Below are positions 33,845 through 47,800 of a stretch of 64,000 nt of DNA, in pieces; position 1 is the first letter of the stretch, and every line of letters starts with the position of its first letter. The DNA comes from Platycnemis pennipes. Taxonomy: Eukaryota > Arthropoda > Insecta > Odonata > Platycnemididae. A program made the position numbers and the translations under genes. Below the pieces are notes generated by a model that was given only the letters and a program-made list of their open reading frames with translations, was not told the origin of the DNA and did not search any database. Where the stretch lies: assembly GCA_933228895.1 (NCBI GenBank), contig OW121851.1, forward strand, positions 114,101,271-114,165,270, written 5' to 3'.

Positions 33845-34310
33845 ACGGGTTGGCATTTCCTCATCGACGCCCGCGTGTGAGGTCGCATTCTCCTCACGTT
33901 AAGTTACTTTTCTAAAATTCTGTGTTGAACCTGACTGCCGCTGGACTCGCGCGGGTGTGAGTTACGTTAAAGGCGTGTCAAGAAGAGTGCTACAGGACGA
34001 GAGAGTGAAGAGAACTGCCGGACACTTACCCGGAGGACCAGGATCATCGAGGAAACGGACCAAAGGACCATTGGACACGTAGAAAAAGTGCATGGGCACG
34101 ATGCCTTATTAATTCAAGGGTATTTGTGAAGTTCATATAATGTGCTTTGACAAGTGGGAGCTCAAAGAAGCACATGAATCACTTGGATTTCTTTTAAATG
34201 ATTAATGTGTTCATTTCGGTCGTAATAAATGTCTCTCATGTTTTAACCTACATATATAGGTGTTAATTTGCTTGTGAATATAATACCCATCCTGTCTACA
34301 GCTAGCGCGG
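33845..34310 (+). other. GC-rich block, possible solo LTR or 5' exon
   Basis: A GC-rich part (33845-34100) is followed by AT-rich sequence with AATAAA at 34224-34229 and then GC-rich sequence near 34300. This profile could fit an LTR (promoter, polyA signal, U5), but I find no matched partner LTR, no primer-binding site and no target-site duplication. A non-coding exon is an alternative. Confidence 0.2.
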
Positions 34311-36487
34311 GGCTATGGAGCTAAACAAGGTGGGTCATGCAAGTGATGGACATACGTTACAGGATATAAATATTCACTCCGCGGTGCCATTACTCAGATA
34401 CTTTTTACCTTATTACTTCTGTGGAAATAATAATATTAACAGTACATTTTTCAATTAAAAAAAATATATAACAAAAGAGCTGCCAAATCAACAGGAATAT
34501 TGTAATGGGGAATGCTTTACGTAACACTCTGGCTAGTCTGAAGCTTTTTTCTCCGTTTTAAACAGGTCTCTGGCTAGGTATTACTCCTAACCTTTCGGTA
34601 ACGAGCAGCATTTCAAAGTTTGAAACAATGGCTAAAAGCGCGAAGTCACTTTTCTAGGAACTTTTAAAGCCTGCAGTGAAGGTTAATTTGGAAAGAAAAT
34701 CAATCATGCTTATTAAAAATAGCTGGAAATGAACCAAAAGTTCTCAATTTAGTATGGGAATATATTTTTTCGTCGAGTTCATTTTCGACTTATGCTGCTA
34801 AGAAAATAATGTGATGAAATCCCTACGATCAATATCAGTGAACCATTTTTTTAAACTTCGTGTCTCGTCTTTCCACACATTGAAGACACTGTTTTTCCTA
34901 AAATCCTCAATGTTTTCATTGCGAAAAAAAACTCTTCTTTCAGGATCATTCTATCGGTCCAAAAATGTAACATTCCCATTTTTACATGCCTGTAAAAATG
35001 GTGTTGTGATATACCTTTGATATCGACAAATGTGTTTAATTCTGTTTTATGCTAAAAATATAATGATTATAGCATTACTACAAATTTAAACAATTTTATA
35101 AATATTAATAATTTAATGGAACAGCATGACATTGATCCCAGAAAAGGTTGTTGCTATTTTTTCTGAAATAAAATGTCGACCAGCTCTGTTGGGCCAACTG
35201 CTGCTTGATTTAGGAATATTTTTAAACTTGTAAATGGACATACGGTGAACTGATCTGCCCAAAACACATGTAAGCATTAGTTTAATTTACTCAGTATTTA
35301 CTAAAAAGCGACCAGGGTTTAAACAAATAAGGGCCATTTCCAAGTTAATAGTCATATTATGATCAAATGTGTAGATTCATTTTAAAAGACACCGGCTGAA
35401 GAAGTCAGCACGGTATTCTGCCAGCCTGGTAAGCTTAATATCGCATATTTATGTCCTTCCTCGGTTATGTACTCTTTGTTTACCTCCATGTTAATGTTAG
35501 GAGTAAAATAAGTTAAATGGTGGAGCACAGCTATATTGCAGCTATAGTCAGAATTCCTATTGCCACATTTACGACTGCTAGTGTGAAAACTGTTATTTTC
35601 ATTATCACGAGTGGAAAAAGTCTTCACAAATTACGCATCATACCATTTATAATATAAATATGGATTTTACCAACGTTTAAGACATTTATGGGATAATTAC
35701 ACACGAAGGCAAATAAAACAGTAGGTATTGAATTTCACGAAAAATGAGGTTAGCTTATAATTGGAACTTGATTTAGTGAATGCGTTTAATTAAAGTAGAG
35801 GCAAGATTGCGGCCTCAATAAAGGCAATTTGCAGGTCCCCCGTATCATTAGGAACACAATCCTTCCCCTCTCCGCGTGGCACCGTTTCATGCCGTCTCTC
35901 CAGTTACTTTCCATGCGCCCACCGACCCCGCCCGACTAGCAGATTCAATTTCCCTCCCCAAAGTGCAAAATTTAGCCAAACATTCCCGTATACCCTCATG
36001 ACGACATGTACAGCGTAGGAATACTTGGAAAGAAGAGGGTAGAAAAAAAAAGAGATCTCCTCAACCTACCTCGTGGAATGAATAGCGTGCAGTCAAGTCC
36101 TTAATTTTTTCAACGAATCATTTATAAATGTAACAGACGGAAAAACTACACTAAAACAAGTGCTGTAGAGTTGTGGAAAGAAGTTTATCAAATAGCCAAG
36201 AATACAAGCAGAAAATCGTCCCGTATAATAAGGCGTAAAGGAAGATGTGGAATAATTAGCTTTCAAGTTGATAGCGTTGAATTTCTTAGCATTTAATCTA
36301 CCCATGGCCCAATACATTTATTTTATGTTCCAGGAAAATGTAATTAAAATTTTAAGATCACACCGACGACGTGTATCAACATGGCGCTAATTGTAAGTAT
36401 ACGTTATCTAATTTTGTACATTCTTGTTAAGTAATTTTGTACTTCCTCATTTATTCAGTCATCATCATCGTAATAGAGAGTTGAAAA
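34311..36487. other. Unannotated stretch
   Basis: No gene or recognised repeat. A GC-richer patch near 35830-36000 has no ORF of note. Confidence 0.45.
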
Positions 36488-36488
36488 A

Positions 36489-36658
36489 GTAAACCTTGAT
36501 GTTTCAAACCGTTTATTGGGTAGGTACAATGACAGGTTTCAAAAGTTCCGTGTCATCATGAAGAGACAATATTTTTATGATTGTCCCTTGAAAATGACAC
36601 GGAAGTGTTGAGATCGGTTGGACTGTATCCAATAAACGGTGTGAAATAACAAGTTTCA
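36489..36658. repeat. Inverted repeat of PLE-end-like sequence, ~80-bp arms
   Basis: The left arm (36489-36570) and right arm (36579-36658) are imperfect reverse complements. Shared blocks include AAACCGTTTATTGG with CCAATAAACGG, and CCGTGTCAT with ATGACACGG. Each arm read outward gives the repeat also present at 26.4 kb (minus) and 27.25 kb (plus). The spacer is only about 8 bases. It could fold as a long hairpin in RNA or single-stranded DNA. Confidence 0.75.
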
Positions 36659-39600
36659 TTTGATTTTTATCTCGATTATGAACTTTCACAAAGTAAGCTA
36701 GCGAACCATTGATGATATCGTAACTAGGCTTTGTTATTTGGTTAATTTAATCAAGGACATTATCATTATAAATACTGTTGTAAATGTCTAAATAATATAA
36801 AAAAAATTGTTTAAAATAATGGAAATCCTATATTATACAACAAAAATGTCGGAAATATGGGAGAGACCGTATAGATAATTCCGGCATTAAAAATTGAAGA
36901 TGATGAATATTGCTTCTCATATGCCATTGGTTGATACGCTTATGTCTCATTTAATTAGGGTATTACCTCAAGTTCTATACGGAAGATTTCAGACCGACGC
37001 AATCATGAAAAAATTTAAATGCAAATAGTTGAGGCTTTTGGCATTTTTACAGGACAAAAACTTTTACTTTGATTTGTTTAATCAATTGATTACATTTTTG
37101 TGGTACAAGCATTTGTTTAAGTTACCTTGTTTTGGTTTAATTATGGATTATTTTAAACAATTTAAGCCTCATGATATTTCCATCAGTAATGAACATTTAA
37201 ATTTTAAGTTTTGAAGACAGCGCTCAAGTAGTTTTTCTGAAGCTACTTTGAGTTTATCAAAATATTTGTTAAGAGCATGATTTTATAAATTTCAGTTTTC
37301 GGAAAAGAATATTCCATTTAAGTGCTTATGAGCAAAGGGATAACCTTTAAATCAATTCAGCATAGCATATAGGAACCCATTGTCAAGTTGAAATATTAAT
37401 ATTAATCAGGCTTTTAGCCTATAGCCTTAGATATAGGTGTATTTGGAGTATGATGGCATATGAATAATTCACACACTTTAATGAATCAGCGCACGCTTGA
37501 TACCATTTTAGACCTGTCAGGTGTTCATGTTTGTATCTGAAATGTTGTTCTATTAATAACTAGGGTGTACTAATATACTGCCTAGGATCTTGAGGGATGA
37601 ATAATAATCGCAAGGAATTTCAACCAGCAGAGGATTCGTATAATTTGGGAATATAATCTCGGGAAGCCGTTAGAGAGATTATAGGGCGAGTTGGCTCCTG
37701 AAAGTTAGCCCCTATATAGACAATCCATTGTCGATAAGGGAATGGTAGCATTGAAGTGCCCTTCTGTTAAAATGGAAGTGTGGCAAACAAACATCAGCGT
37801 GGAAGCGAATTCCACTCTTCACTTGGAACGAGAGAGCAGATAGGAGAGTGTCAGATCTCATAATGTCTGTTGGGCCCATTCCCTCTTCTTATTTATCGAA
37901 GTCATTTGAATAAAATGTAACTATTATGTGGATGTAAACTTGCCCCAGTGGATAAAAAAGACGGGCACGTGCGGAAAAAGCGCACTTTTTATTCCTTTGT
38001 CAGAGTTATTGAAGGCTAGAAAAGGGAATGCGGAGTGTGGGAAAACGTAGGCTTCGAATTTTAAAAATCCGATTCTATGGTTTCCGCAGCAAGAGTTGAG
38101 TGCCGGGATGCCTTGAGAATCTCGTGGATGCGTGGAAATAAGCTTAAAGTGGGGTTGAGGGAGAAGAGAGGGGGTGGCATTGTGAAAGTCAGCTTGGATA
38201 CCCGATGCCGATCTTTTGAAAGGCATTCGGTGGCGAATTTCATTCTGCTCGAATCTGACGCGGTTTCCTCTTTTCAATGGGAGCGTTCCCACTAGCAAAG
38301 ATAAGGGCTGCTTTTAAATGGTTAAAGACTTTATTGTGAGCACGGTGGTCTTGGGCATGTCTTACCTTAATGCTGTGATGGAGTGAAAAAGGTCCATGAA
38401 AGCGATCGAGATACCTTGGGAATATTACAAAATCTGCTTCGATGGTGTCTAAAAGGTCATTCTCCTTTCACAAACGATATCTTTCTTAGAGAATAAAATG
38501 AATGAAAGAACGAATATTTTCAGCTAATAATCTACTTTTATACTCAATCCATTAACAAGTGTCACCCTAGTTTACGAAGTATATTAAAAAGTCTTTCTTC
38601 TTGTAAAGCAAGATTAATTTGACTTTGCCGACTACTATGGAACATCTAAACATTCACATAAGTGTGACAAGAAAACCATAAAGCAAAGAAATGTACACGA
38701 ATAAGATCTAATTTAATAATTCATTATTTATCCGAAAAAACTACCATTCGTTTGTTTTGATGTAATGAGTTCATCTGCTTTCTCACTAAAATACTGGTGA
38801 TTCCTAATACATACAAATCAGCCTTCCTTCAATTCTATTAACACTCATGTGGATGCATGCAAAAGACACGAGAATGATAAACAGTTGTTCATGTACTATT
38901 TTTTATTGTATTTTTTAACTTACGTCCCCAATGCATGTATCTTCCAGTCCTTATAATAATCCTTATGCATAAATAACTTTTTAACAATGAATCTTTCTTT
39001 TAATGCCATTGATTCAAAAAACATACTATCGGACACTATAATCTGGGTAATAATCTATGCAGGCTTTATTGAGAAAACCAGTTCATGAGGGAAGTTTGCA
39101 ATCATTAAGTGTGATACAGACTACATGAAGAACACGCCAAGATGATTTCAGATAAAAACTTATGATTTTCGGAGACGTAATGAAACCGATATCGAATTTA
39201 TACCGTAAAAAATCACATTCATTTTTTGCTGATTTTACCTGCTAAAGAGATATTTTTCTGTTTTTTTTACGAGAATTGAGGAAAACCAATTTCAATGCTA
39301 ATGTAAAAATGGAATCATTTTTCCTTCCAAGCAGATAAGAGCCTAATCTCTACATCGTCTTTTATATTATTATTATTTTGGTTTTATTTTTATTTATTTT
39401 ATTTAGTTACTATTGCGAGGTTTAAGAGGAATATTATTGAACATTTATACACCTCTGCTTAAATGTGGTTTCTTGTTATACTGTATTATCTAACTTATAT
39501 GCTTGATATTTTGCCTATTAATTTATATTAATTGTTATTTTATGTTTTATATTAAAGTAATATAAATCATTATTTATGCTGCCTATCTTAAATTTTTTTT

Positions 39601-39890
39601 CTTTGAAGTGTTTTTTTTTTAATTTTATATAAAGTGGTTTTGATTGTAATGGTTATGTAATTATTAGTTCGACCAGTTGATGATATAACCAATAAACCTT
39701 TACCAATTAACGGTTACGTATTCATTACATTCGTATTTATTATTTACTGTTAATTTATATGTGTTATATTGCTCCATTATGCAATTTGTACGGCTGTTGC
39801 CTTCGCCACATTCGCTTTATCTTTTTTCTTTTTTTTGGGCATATAATATTTTTTTGATGTTCCAGGGGACTTACAGTCCCAGAACAATAA
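36659..39890. other. Unannotated 3.2-kb stretch
   Basis: No gene recognised. ORFs around 37924-38298 lie on both strands of a GC-richer patch and match nothing known to me. 39360-39620 is highly AT-rich with TTA/TTTA runs. Confidence 0.45.
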
Positions 39891-39915
39891 AGAGGCTTTT
39901 CAATTCAATTCAATA
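39870..39915 (+). repeat. AATAAA plus (TTCAA)n tail, possible LINE end
   Basis: AATAAAGAGGCTTTTCAATTC runs into further TTCAA units. A polyA-like signal and short repeat tail of this kind ends some insect LINEs. No coding upstream can be tied to it. Confidence 0.3.
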
Positions 39916-41930
39916 TCTGGTGTAGAGGAAAAAATAAGTGTCAAATAATAGATATGTGTTCAGTGTACCTCAGGCTAAAATTGGAATAAGCCTTCAGTAT
40001 TTGGGACCCATGGGAAAAGAGGTCACCAAAAGAAATTGAAAAATTCAGAAGCGATCAGATCAATTGCTACGACAAGACTTATGTGTTGAATGTATAACTA
40101 TGTTGCTTCAGACTACGGAATGGGAGAACTCTCAAGAACGAAGATAACAAGTAAGACTACGGCTTCACACACACAGAAAGTAAACGAGTTCACCTCTAAC
40201 ACCGAGTTAATTATAACATCCCCACACTACATTGGTAGACAGTAAAACAATAACATGGTAAGAGAAACACACTGCACCACAGTTAGATCCAAATATTCAT
40301 TCTACCTCAAACAAGTCCATATTCAAGGCCTCTCAATCCATGATGCCTTCATAAAATACATTTCTCTTAACTCTTGCATAAAACACGGTGAAGTTTATGG
40401 TAATTAATACTGTGGCGCAGTTCTGCTCAGACTTTGCTTAACTCCTCGCGAGCTCTGACGCCAAACGCCATGGTGTGCGGAAAGTTAACGATTCACGAGC
40501 TTCACCTAAAAGATCTGAAGATTTCAAAACATTGTACATGTTGATTAACCACATCATCTTCAAATCATAGTGTTTAAGATGACGATAATTTTGTAGTAAA
40601 CCTGAAGTTGATTTATTACATGGAAGCATAGGTTCTAATCGTTGAATTAAGCAGTTAAGTAACTAATCATCTAAATGCTAATTTAAACTAAGAAAAGAAA
40701 ACAATGAGTTGTCATGGAGGGCAAGTCTGTTTACACAACACTTGAGGTTCTCAATTAAGGTAGACAGAAACATGTTTTGTCGCTAATATAATTTAAATCA
40801 ATGTATACATTTTTATTTAGTGAAAAATTTAATTTTTCCTTAATTTGCCAAAATGTGGTAATTTAACCATGTCTCGACGGTTACTTTCCTGCTATTTTAA
40901 CCTTTTATGCGCAACTTTTACATGACCTCAAAAGCAGACGCTTGAATGATGGGCAAAGTAAATTTAAAGTTGTTGTTCTGTATTCAAGAGTAAACTTTCA
41001 ACTCCTTAGTGACAAAACTGATGGTGATATCAGGGGACGTCTACGATGAGTTTGAGCTAGAGCAATTATTTGGGCTCTGGCTTGTTATTCCAAAGGTTTG
41101 AGAATGATAACTGGTAGTGACAGAGATTTTTAGAGGAATATTGGTGTTTATTGGAGGGCTATGTACATAGTATTTTAAAAGCAATATTCATTCCATCACA
41201 TGGTGCGTGATAATGTGAAACTATCAACAGCCTAGGTTTAGTAAACCAATGATGCTGATGATATCTTCACGGCTAGCATTTCCAGGTCACAATGGATGAT
41301 TTTCCTACTCTAGGGATAACTTTGACAGACAGTTTAAAACTTTTTCCTTGTTTAATAGTTTGTCAATGCTACATAAATTTTAAATATTTTTCAAATGGGA
41401 ATATAATAGGGATTTCTTATTGCAGATCATTTAATAGAAATATAAGGGATGATAAAATTAAAAGAAATAATATTTCAAGTAAATCGTCTCTGTCATGCAC
41501 TAACACTTCAGGCTACTCTAAGAAGGAATACGCAACACAATATTCTCTCGTCATTGGTCTCCGGTAATTCTGCAAGATGAAATCGTTTACCACCTACGCA
41601 ATGGTTAAAACAATCACACCTCTTCACTGAGAGTAGCATTCCAGCTTTTGAGGTATTACCTCATAAAATTCTTTAAATGACCTATCGCAAGTAGTGTGAA
41701 GCGACAACTGATTTACATGTACTCTTTACGAGTAGCGTAGAAGAAATAGGTTTTCAATGTACCTACACTCTGACTATCAGCTTCTGTGGGGATCGGTACT
41801 CGCAAAAATATACCTTATCCGAAGCAAAATTTAAACAGATAAGCTTTGGATTTCTTACCCGGCATGAAATAAAAATTATATAACGAGCAACGTCATAAAG
41901 ATGAAAGCAGGAAGGTATCGAATTAAAATT
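39916..41930. other. Unannotated stretch
   Basis: No gene or recognised repeat. Confidence 0.5.
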
Positions 41931-42035
41931 CATCATTATCAGTCATCAATCCTCAGATTGGTTTGACGCAGCTCTCTTCTGAGTTCTTTTATTGACTAAT
42001 TTCTTCGTATTTACGTATTTCTTCTATTTCACCTA
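41931..42035 (-). mobile_element. RTE-like LINE 3' end, short copy
   Basis: On the minus strand the last codons read NKRTQKRAASNQSED before TGA, as in the 6.4-kb copy. The hairpin CAATC-TGAG-GATTG is at 41947-41960 and a degraded ATG-type repeat follows. Only about 100 bases are present. Confidence 0.75.
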
Positions 42036-44209
42036 TTATTAACTTTAGTTTTAAGTAACAAAATACCAATGCGAATATTTTAGATTTTTAATATCGTGCT
42101 GCCAATCAGTGAGATTTTTGTTGATTGAAAGTGGGTTTGAATGATATGCTCTAGTGCATGATTAGAGTATGCAAACGGTTATTACCTTTATGAATACTTG
42201 TTTCCCGTATTTTTCTCAAAAATCACTATATCCTTCCGGGAAAAGGAAATTAATGGGTAAATAAATCGCGCAAACAGGATGAAATATCGGTTGGGTGGCT
42301 TATATTCACGCAAAAGTGGGCACGGCCATAACTTAGCAACCACGGTCACGGCATTTCCTGAAAATATTAATTATATGTCAGTTCCCGTACCGATGAACTT
42401 TGCCGGAATTTATCGCAGCCAGAAACTGTTCTATTTGCTGCTTTACAAGCCGAAGTTTCTCCATTAAACGTTGTTTACTTCGTCAATCTGTTCATTTTCA
42501 TACGATTATCTGGCCGAGTTGGATTCTACGTGTCCTTTAATGTTTTGAGATGGTTCCTAACAAGCGTCTGTTGTTTCCACTATTACGATTTCTGGGAGAC
42601 TGAGCTAACATCACAGTCTGTGACAGTGATGGGTATTTTCATAGTCATGCCTATAAATCTCTGAATTTACTTTTCTAGACTGAGCTAATGATACAACAGA
42701 AAGCAACTCAATAAATTAGGAACTCATCTCATTGTTTTACACTCGGAGAATCAACTACGGTGTTAATTGCGATGATAATTAAAAAAAAATAAATCAACAT
42801 ATAAGGTGGTTTTCTTGGTCTATTTAAAAAAATATAAATCCTTAGAATCAATTTCAATTTAATTTTTTCTTCTTGCAGTTGACGTATTTCATGCATATCA
42901 TGATACTGAGAAATTTTATTTGAAAATATAATCATTAAAAATGAGTGAATTGATACGAAATCCAGCATTTTCAATCCATTAAAATTGCTTCATTTAGCCC
43001 TCTGCATCCTTCATTATCATTCTTTGACCATGACCTTCTGATTGACCAATGCTATAATAATTGAATTATTTGGCGCATTTCCTTAGAAATTACATAAAAT
43101 TTTAATTATGAGGGATAATCTTAAATCTTGAATTGTTGATCAATTTTGTAGTTAAAAGCTCTGAAATTGGATTGGATGGTCCAAAAAGTTCACAGTACAC
43201 GTTCATACAAGAAGATATTTGATACTTAGAGAGATGTAGCACATGTTTTACGGTTCAATATCTAACTGTTCTGCTTAATAGAAAATGAAAACAGAAATTC
43301 TATCGTGAATCACCCCAGATTAGGAGTCCTATTTTTATAATTTTAACCGTAAATTGTTTGAGATAATGCCTGATTTTGGTTGACTTGGAACTTTGACGTA
43401 CTCACATGACTACGATTCTTCAATGCTCTCTTTGGGTAAGTGTAGTCAAAATATTTGAAATCACAGCCCCTAGGTAAGTTTTTCCAGCTTTTGAGATGTA
43501 ACCATATTATTTCATCCGGGTTAGACCAAAAGAGGGATTTGGACAGGTAAATGGGAAGTGAGTGATTTAAAATGCAATTTTTAAAAGCAAAGAAAGAATA
43601 ATGAATTCTTTCAAATTACCGAGGCAATAATTACGTTAAGTTTCATAGATTTTAGGCTTTTCATAAGAGGGCACATATCTTTAAAATACTTACAACGAAT
43701 AAGTAAATGTAATTTCGTATTGGGTGTTTTTGTGTTTAACATGCAACCAGAAATATTACCCATAAAAAGTTCCCCAAAATTAAACAAAAATTTAAGAAGG
43801 TAACTTTGTAGGTCCTCGTACAATAGAACTTATGAAAAATTTCAACTTTGAGGGAAAATAAAATTGACTAAGAAAATATAGCTTGGGATTCTTCCAAAAC
43901 CCAGTGAAAGACTTTTTGGGAAAAAATGAGTATGACAATTATTAGGCTGTAGCGAATTGTTTGCTAATTTTCATAAACATTTAGATCATAATACGTCCCG
44001 CAAGATTCACTTTCTCCATTCACATTTCGATTTTTTCAATAAAACCTTGGAAACCTTATTTAAGAACAAGATTGACATATTCACCGCTGACGAAGTGCAG
44101 AAAGAGGTGCTGATAGAATATTTGGAATTAAAATCTAATTGATTGACTGAATCTTTTCTCATTTTTCAGAGATTAAAATTCAAGTCTTTCATAGACATCA
44201 AATAGGCTT
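42036..44209. other. Unannotated AT-rich sequence
   Basis: No gene or recognised repeat. Confidence 0.5.
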
Positions 44210-44840
44210 ATTTTCCGTTAAGGAACCGCGGAGCCTGGCGTAAAGTTACGACAAGCCTCTTTTTTCTTCCGTCCAGAGGGTCTTAATATTCAACAAACAT
44301 TTTCGGGATGCGGATGAAAGACTCGGGGGCATGTAAACGGTGTGAGCAGTTATCAACAGAGAAGAAGAGTTTTCGGTTGAGAGTCTAGTAGGAGGAAAGG
44401 GGGAATTATTTTCGTTTTGCGGCCGCTTCGAATTCCCGATATCTCTTATTTGCGACGAGGGTTGATGTTTGAGGGGAAGGGTGGATGAGACCTGAACACC
44501 TCGCAAGCTTTATACCTCTCCTTTTACATTTTTTCATTCCACTAACCTCCTTTCTTCAACTTCTATTTCTCAGTCTCTCATTTCCTCCTTCTCATCCCCT
44601 TTGGAGGTCCCTCCCTTTCGCTCGAGTTCACATTCTCGGTGTTTCCGGTCTTTCGAGCCCGAAACATCTCTTTCACTCTCTCTCTATCTCACCATCTCTT
44701 CAATTCCCTTCTCTCAAGTCCTCACCTCTTCACTCTTCTGACCCCCTCTTCTCCTTCGGGTATCGTCTCTCCCCTCCTCCCGAAGCAAGGCCGGAAGGTG
44801 CCCAGGTGTCACGACGTTGGGAAAACGCCATAACTTTCGA
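44210..44840 (+). other. GC-richer block with long pyrimidine tract
   Basis: The stretch 44515-44790 is strongly C/T-biased on the plus strand. This produces a 139-codon ORF (44485-44904) rich in Ser, Leu, Pro and Phe, which I regard as a composition artefact rather than a gene. The block could be a regulatory region. Confidence 0.45.
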
Positions 44841-47800
44841 GGTGGGTAGATATCTTTTGATTACACATCCGGTAAAAACTTTGCAAATTAATGTGCTTGG
44901 CTGAAAACTTTCTGGTATTCCTTGGGTAAAATAAATGTGTTAGGGAAACCTAACAGAGATTGAAGGATTAAATGCGGTATGTAATGCAATTGAATTAGCC
45001 ACGAGAATATTCTTGGAGGTGGAAAATTGCAGAAGAAGGAAGAAATTTAGGATTGTCAATGAACCCTCGCATACATAAAAGTAATATTGTGTTACATGAC
45101 ACATAGAAAGTAAAGTCTTTTATAGAGGATAATGGGCAGATGTCCCTTAGAAAATAAAAATATTTAAAAAAATTTTATTCAAATAATAATATCTAAATAT
45201 ATATGAACAAAAAATAATTTTTAATAATATGACGCCTATATGTATGCAATTACAATTCATGCACATCGTTGAATTTCAAGTGGCCCAAAACATGTTTAAT
45301 GATTTCTCCCTCTTCCCACCATTTTTTTTCATTTTTGCACGTCTAACTTCAACCTTGTCCTATTTTTCTGTGACCACAGAAATGCCTTAGGTAATAGCGA
45401 TAGCTGGAAATTGCGATTAAAATTTACTCTGGAGTGCATGAAATAGTTTAGAAGTTATTCCTTATTTTAAGAGTCCGAATGCCTTCACAAAAATTAATGG
45501 TTTACAGGGAGATAATTACCACCCAATGCAGCCGAGTTACATAAGTGATTTTTAAAAAAATACGTTGACATATGTAACAACTGTAATTGTTGCGAGACCA
45601 AATGGTGATTTTAGAAAATGATCCGTTTAATGTACAAGATGAAACTCTTACAGTAGTAGAAACACGGGCCCGACTGCCAATCGAGGTTTTCTCCTCCAGG
45701 GGTGGATTTCATTGTGGCAGCAAAGAAAACTCATTTTTGAATATGATGTGTATTCAATGACGAGCTAATTCACTGGACACACAGTGATTTTAGCAGATCA
45801 CTAGAGTACTACAGGTACAACACTCCTTCAAATCCAAATAAGAACTACTAGCTAAAATGCGTTTTTGAAGGGAAAAGGAAAAACCCCTTTGGAAATACGG
45901 GTTAAATACCGTCAAAGGCTGCGCGGTGTCATAAAACAACCTTTTAGCACGTTCCTCTTCAGCGAGGGTGATAAGGGTAAGTAGTAGACAAAGAATGCCG
46001 GCTGCTGCCTTTACTGGTAAATGTGTAAGGTACTCTTTGCGTGAAAACTAAAATTCTACCCATAAGAATTATACGGTATGAATCAGTAAAGTATCCAAAC
46101 CAAAGCATGATTACCAGCGTCACGCGTTTAGTGATCAATTCGATTGATCCAATATTCTCATAATATCTTTAATATAGTATTTCTGGTCAATAGAGGCTGT
46201 ATACCATGCTTAAATTGACAATTTTTAACAATTAGTTCCAAATAACTTGAAATATCCAACGGAGTCACCGAGTCTCTAGACCCCGCGTCGCGGAGCCGGG
46301 CCATGAAGCGCGATCGAAAAATTGCGTTCATTTTCGTAGCCGCTAACTTTTTTCCGAGATTTTTACTTTATGTTCTTAAAATAACTTTAGTAAATACTGT
46401 GATGGAAGTTTTTGGGGAGGCAATCTTCTTAAACGAAAGATATTTTCTACTTTATGTCTACTACAAATTTTACCTGGAAAAAGGGTCCGCTATTTTGCGA
46501 CGTGATACCACACTAATACAAACCAAAATCTTCGAAACTATTGGATAATATAGATAAAGTACCATCTTACCGGAATATAATGCTTTTTACTTCATGAAAA
46601 TCTTTCCAAAACTCCACCAGCAACTTAATTTAAAATATATTTGAGGAAAAACGAGAGAGGGCGTGTTTTTGGAAACTTTGCCATTTTTGGGCCTCTATAT
46701 CTCAAAAACGGATGAGATCATTGAACTTATTTTTCCATGATCAGCGATCAATTTTCAGCGTGTATGCCAAGTTTCAAGTGTGTACCTCAAAATAAGGAAT
46801 TTTGGACTTTTGTTCTTTATTTTCCCATTTCAGACCACTGTGCGATGTATCATTGAAACGCTTTGTAGAAAGCGATTACCATGAAGCAGAAGCTGCATTA
46901 TACATACCTGAGAATAATCTGAGAGGTGAATTAGTCGTGGAAAAACATTTCCTAGATTGTATTTCTCGAACTTTAACAATATTTTGTTGAATGAGGTATG
47001 AGACCCATTAAATGAATAAAACAGGAACGTATTCCTGTTGTCCACTATTTCCTTCATTTCAATGACCTATACAACGGAGCACCATATAAGAGCACAAAAA
47101 TTAATTTCTTTTATTTTCCTTATGCATTTTGTAAACTGTACTGCATGTATTTTGAGCGCATCCCGAGGGATTTGGTACTGGCGAGTATTACACCCCGTTG
47201 CACCGTATATAGCGGTGAATTCGGTATGGTGTAACTTGACAGCTCTCAAACTTGCACAACTATATACACACTCAGGTTTTCTCATACTCTCTCCGAGAAC
47301 CCAAAAAAAATTATCTGGCTGTTTCCAACATTCACTGATGCTATCTCCTAACCTGCCTGTCCCATGATAGCCTTGAGGAATTGGAGCAACTTCGTAGAAG
47401 CGACTGGAACCCTGGAGTACTTTACGAGGGAGAATTTCGCAACTTCCTTTGTTGGTTCAGCCGCTGCCGCGTTTCCCCATTATGCGATATCTTTCACACG
47501 GGAAGGGCTTATAAGCACTTCGTGTAGATACCTTCATGGAAGTAAGATAGGAACTGCGCTACGTTGAACGAAAGAGGGTATTTCGCCGCCTCATAATTTA
47601 TTTCTGGAGATTCATTTAATATTTTCAGATTATTTCTTTGACGGGAAACGCTTTTTCATGGTTAAACGCGTATATAAAAATACTGCAAGATGGTTACAGC
47701 ATTTTGATGAATACTCGTGTTCCGATGACGATGGATAGAGGGCATATCATTCCAACGTTCCTCCGAAAAGAAATTACTGATTTACAAAAATTATGTCCAC

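Noticed and set aside
33845..34310. LTR retrotransposon
   Set aside because: No second LTR, no gag-pol coding, no primer-binding site; left as an unassigned GC-rich block.
36489..36658. Tc1/mariner-type MITE
   Set aside because: No TA target duplication or known terminal motif; the arms instead match the PLE-end-like repeat at 26.4 and 27.25 kb.
44485..44904. 139-codon plus-strand ORF, the second longest in the window
   Set aside because: It lies in a C/T-rich tract and its Ser/Leu/Pro/Phe-rich protein follows from that composition; no domain and no supporting gene structure.
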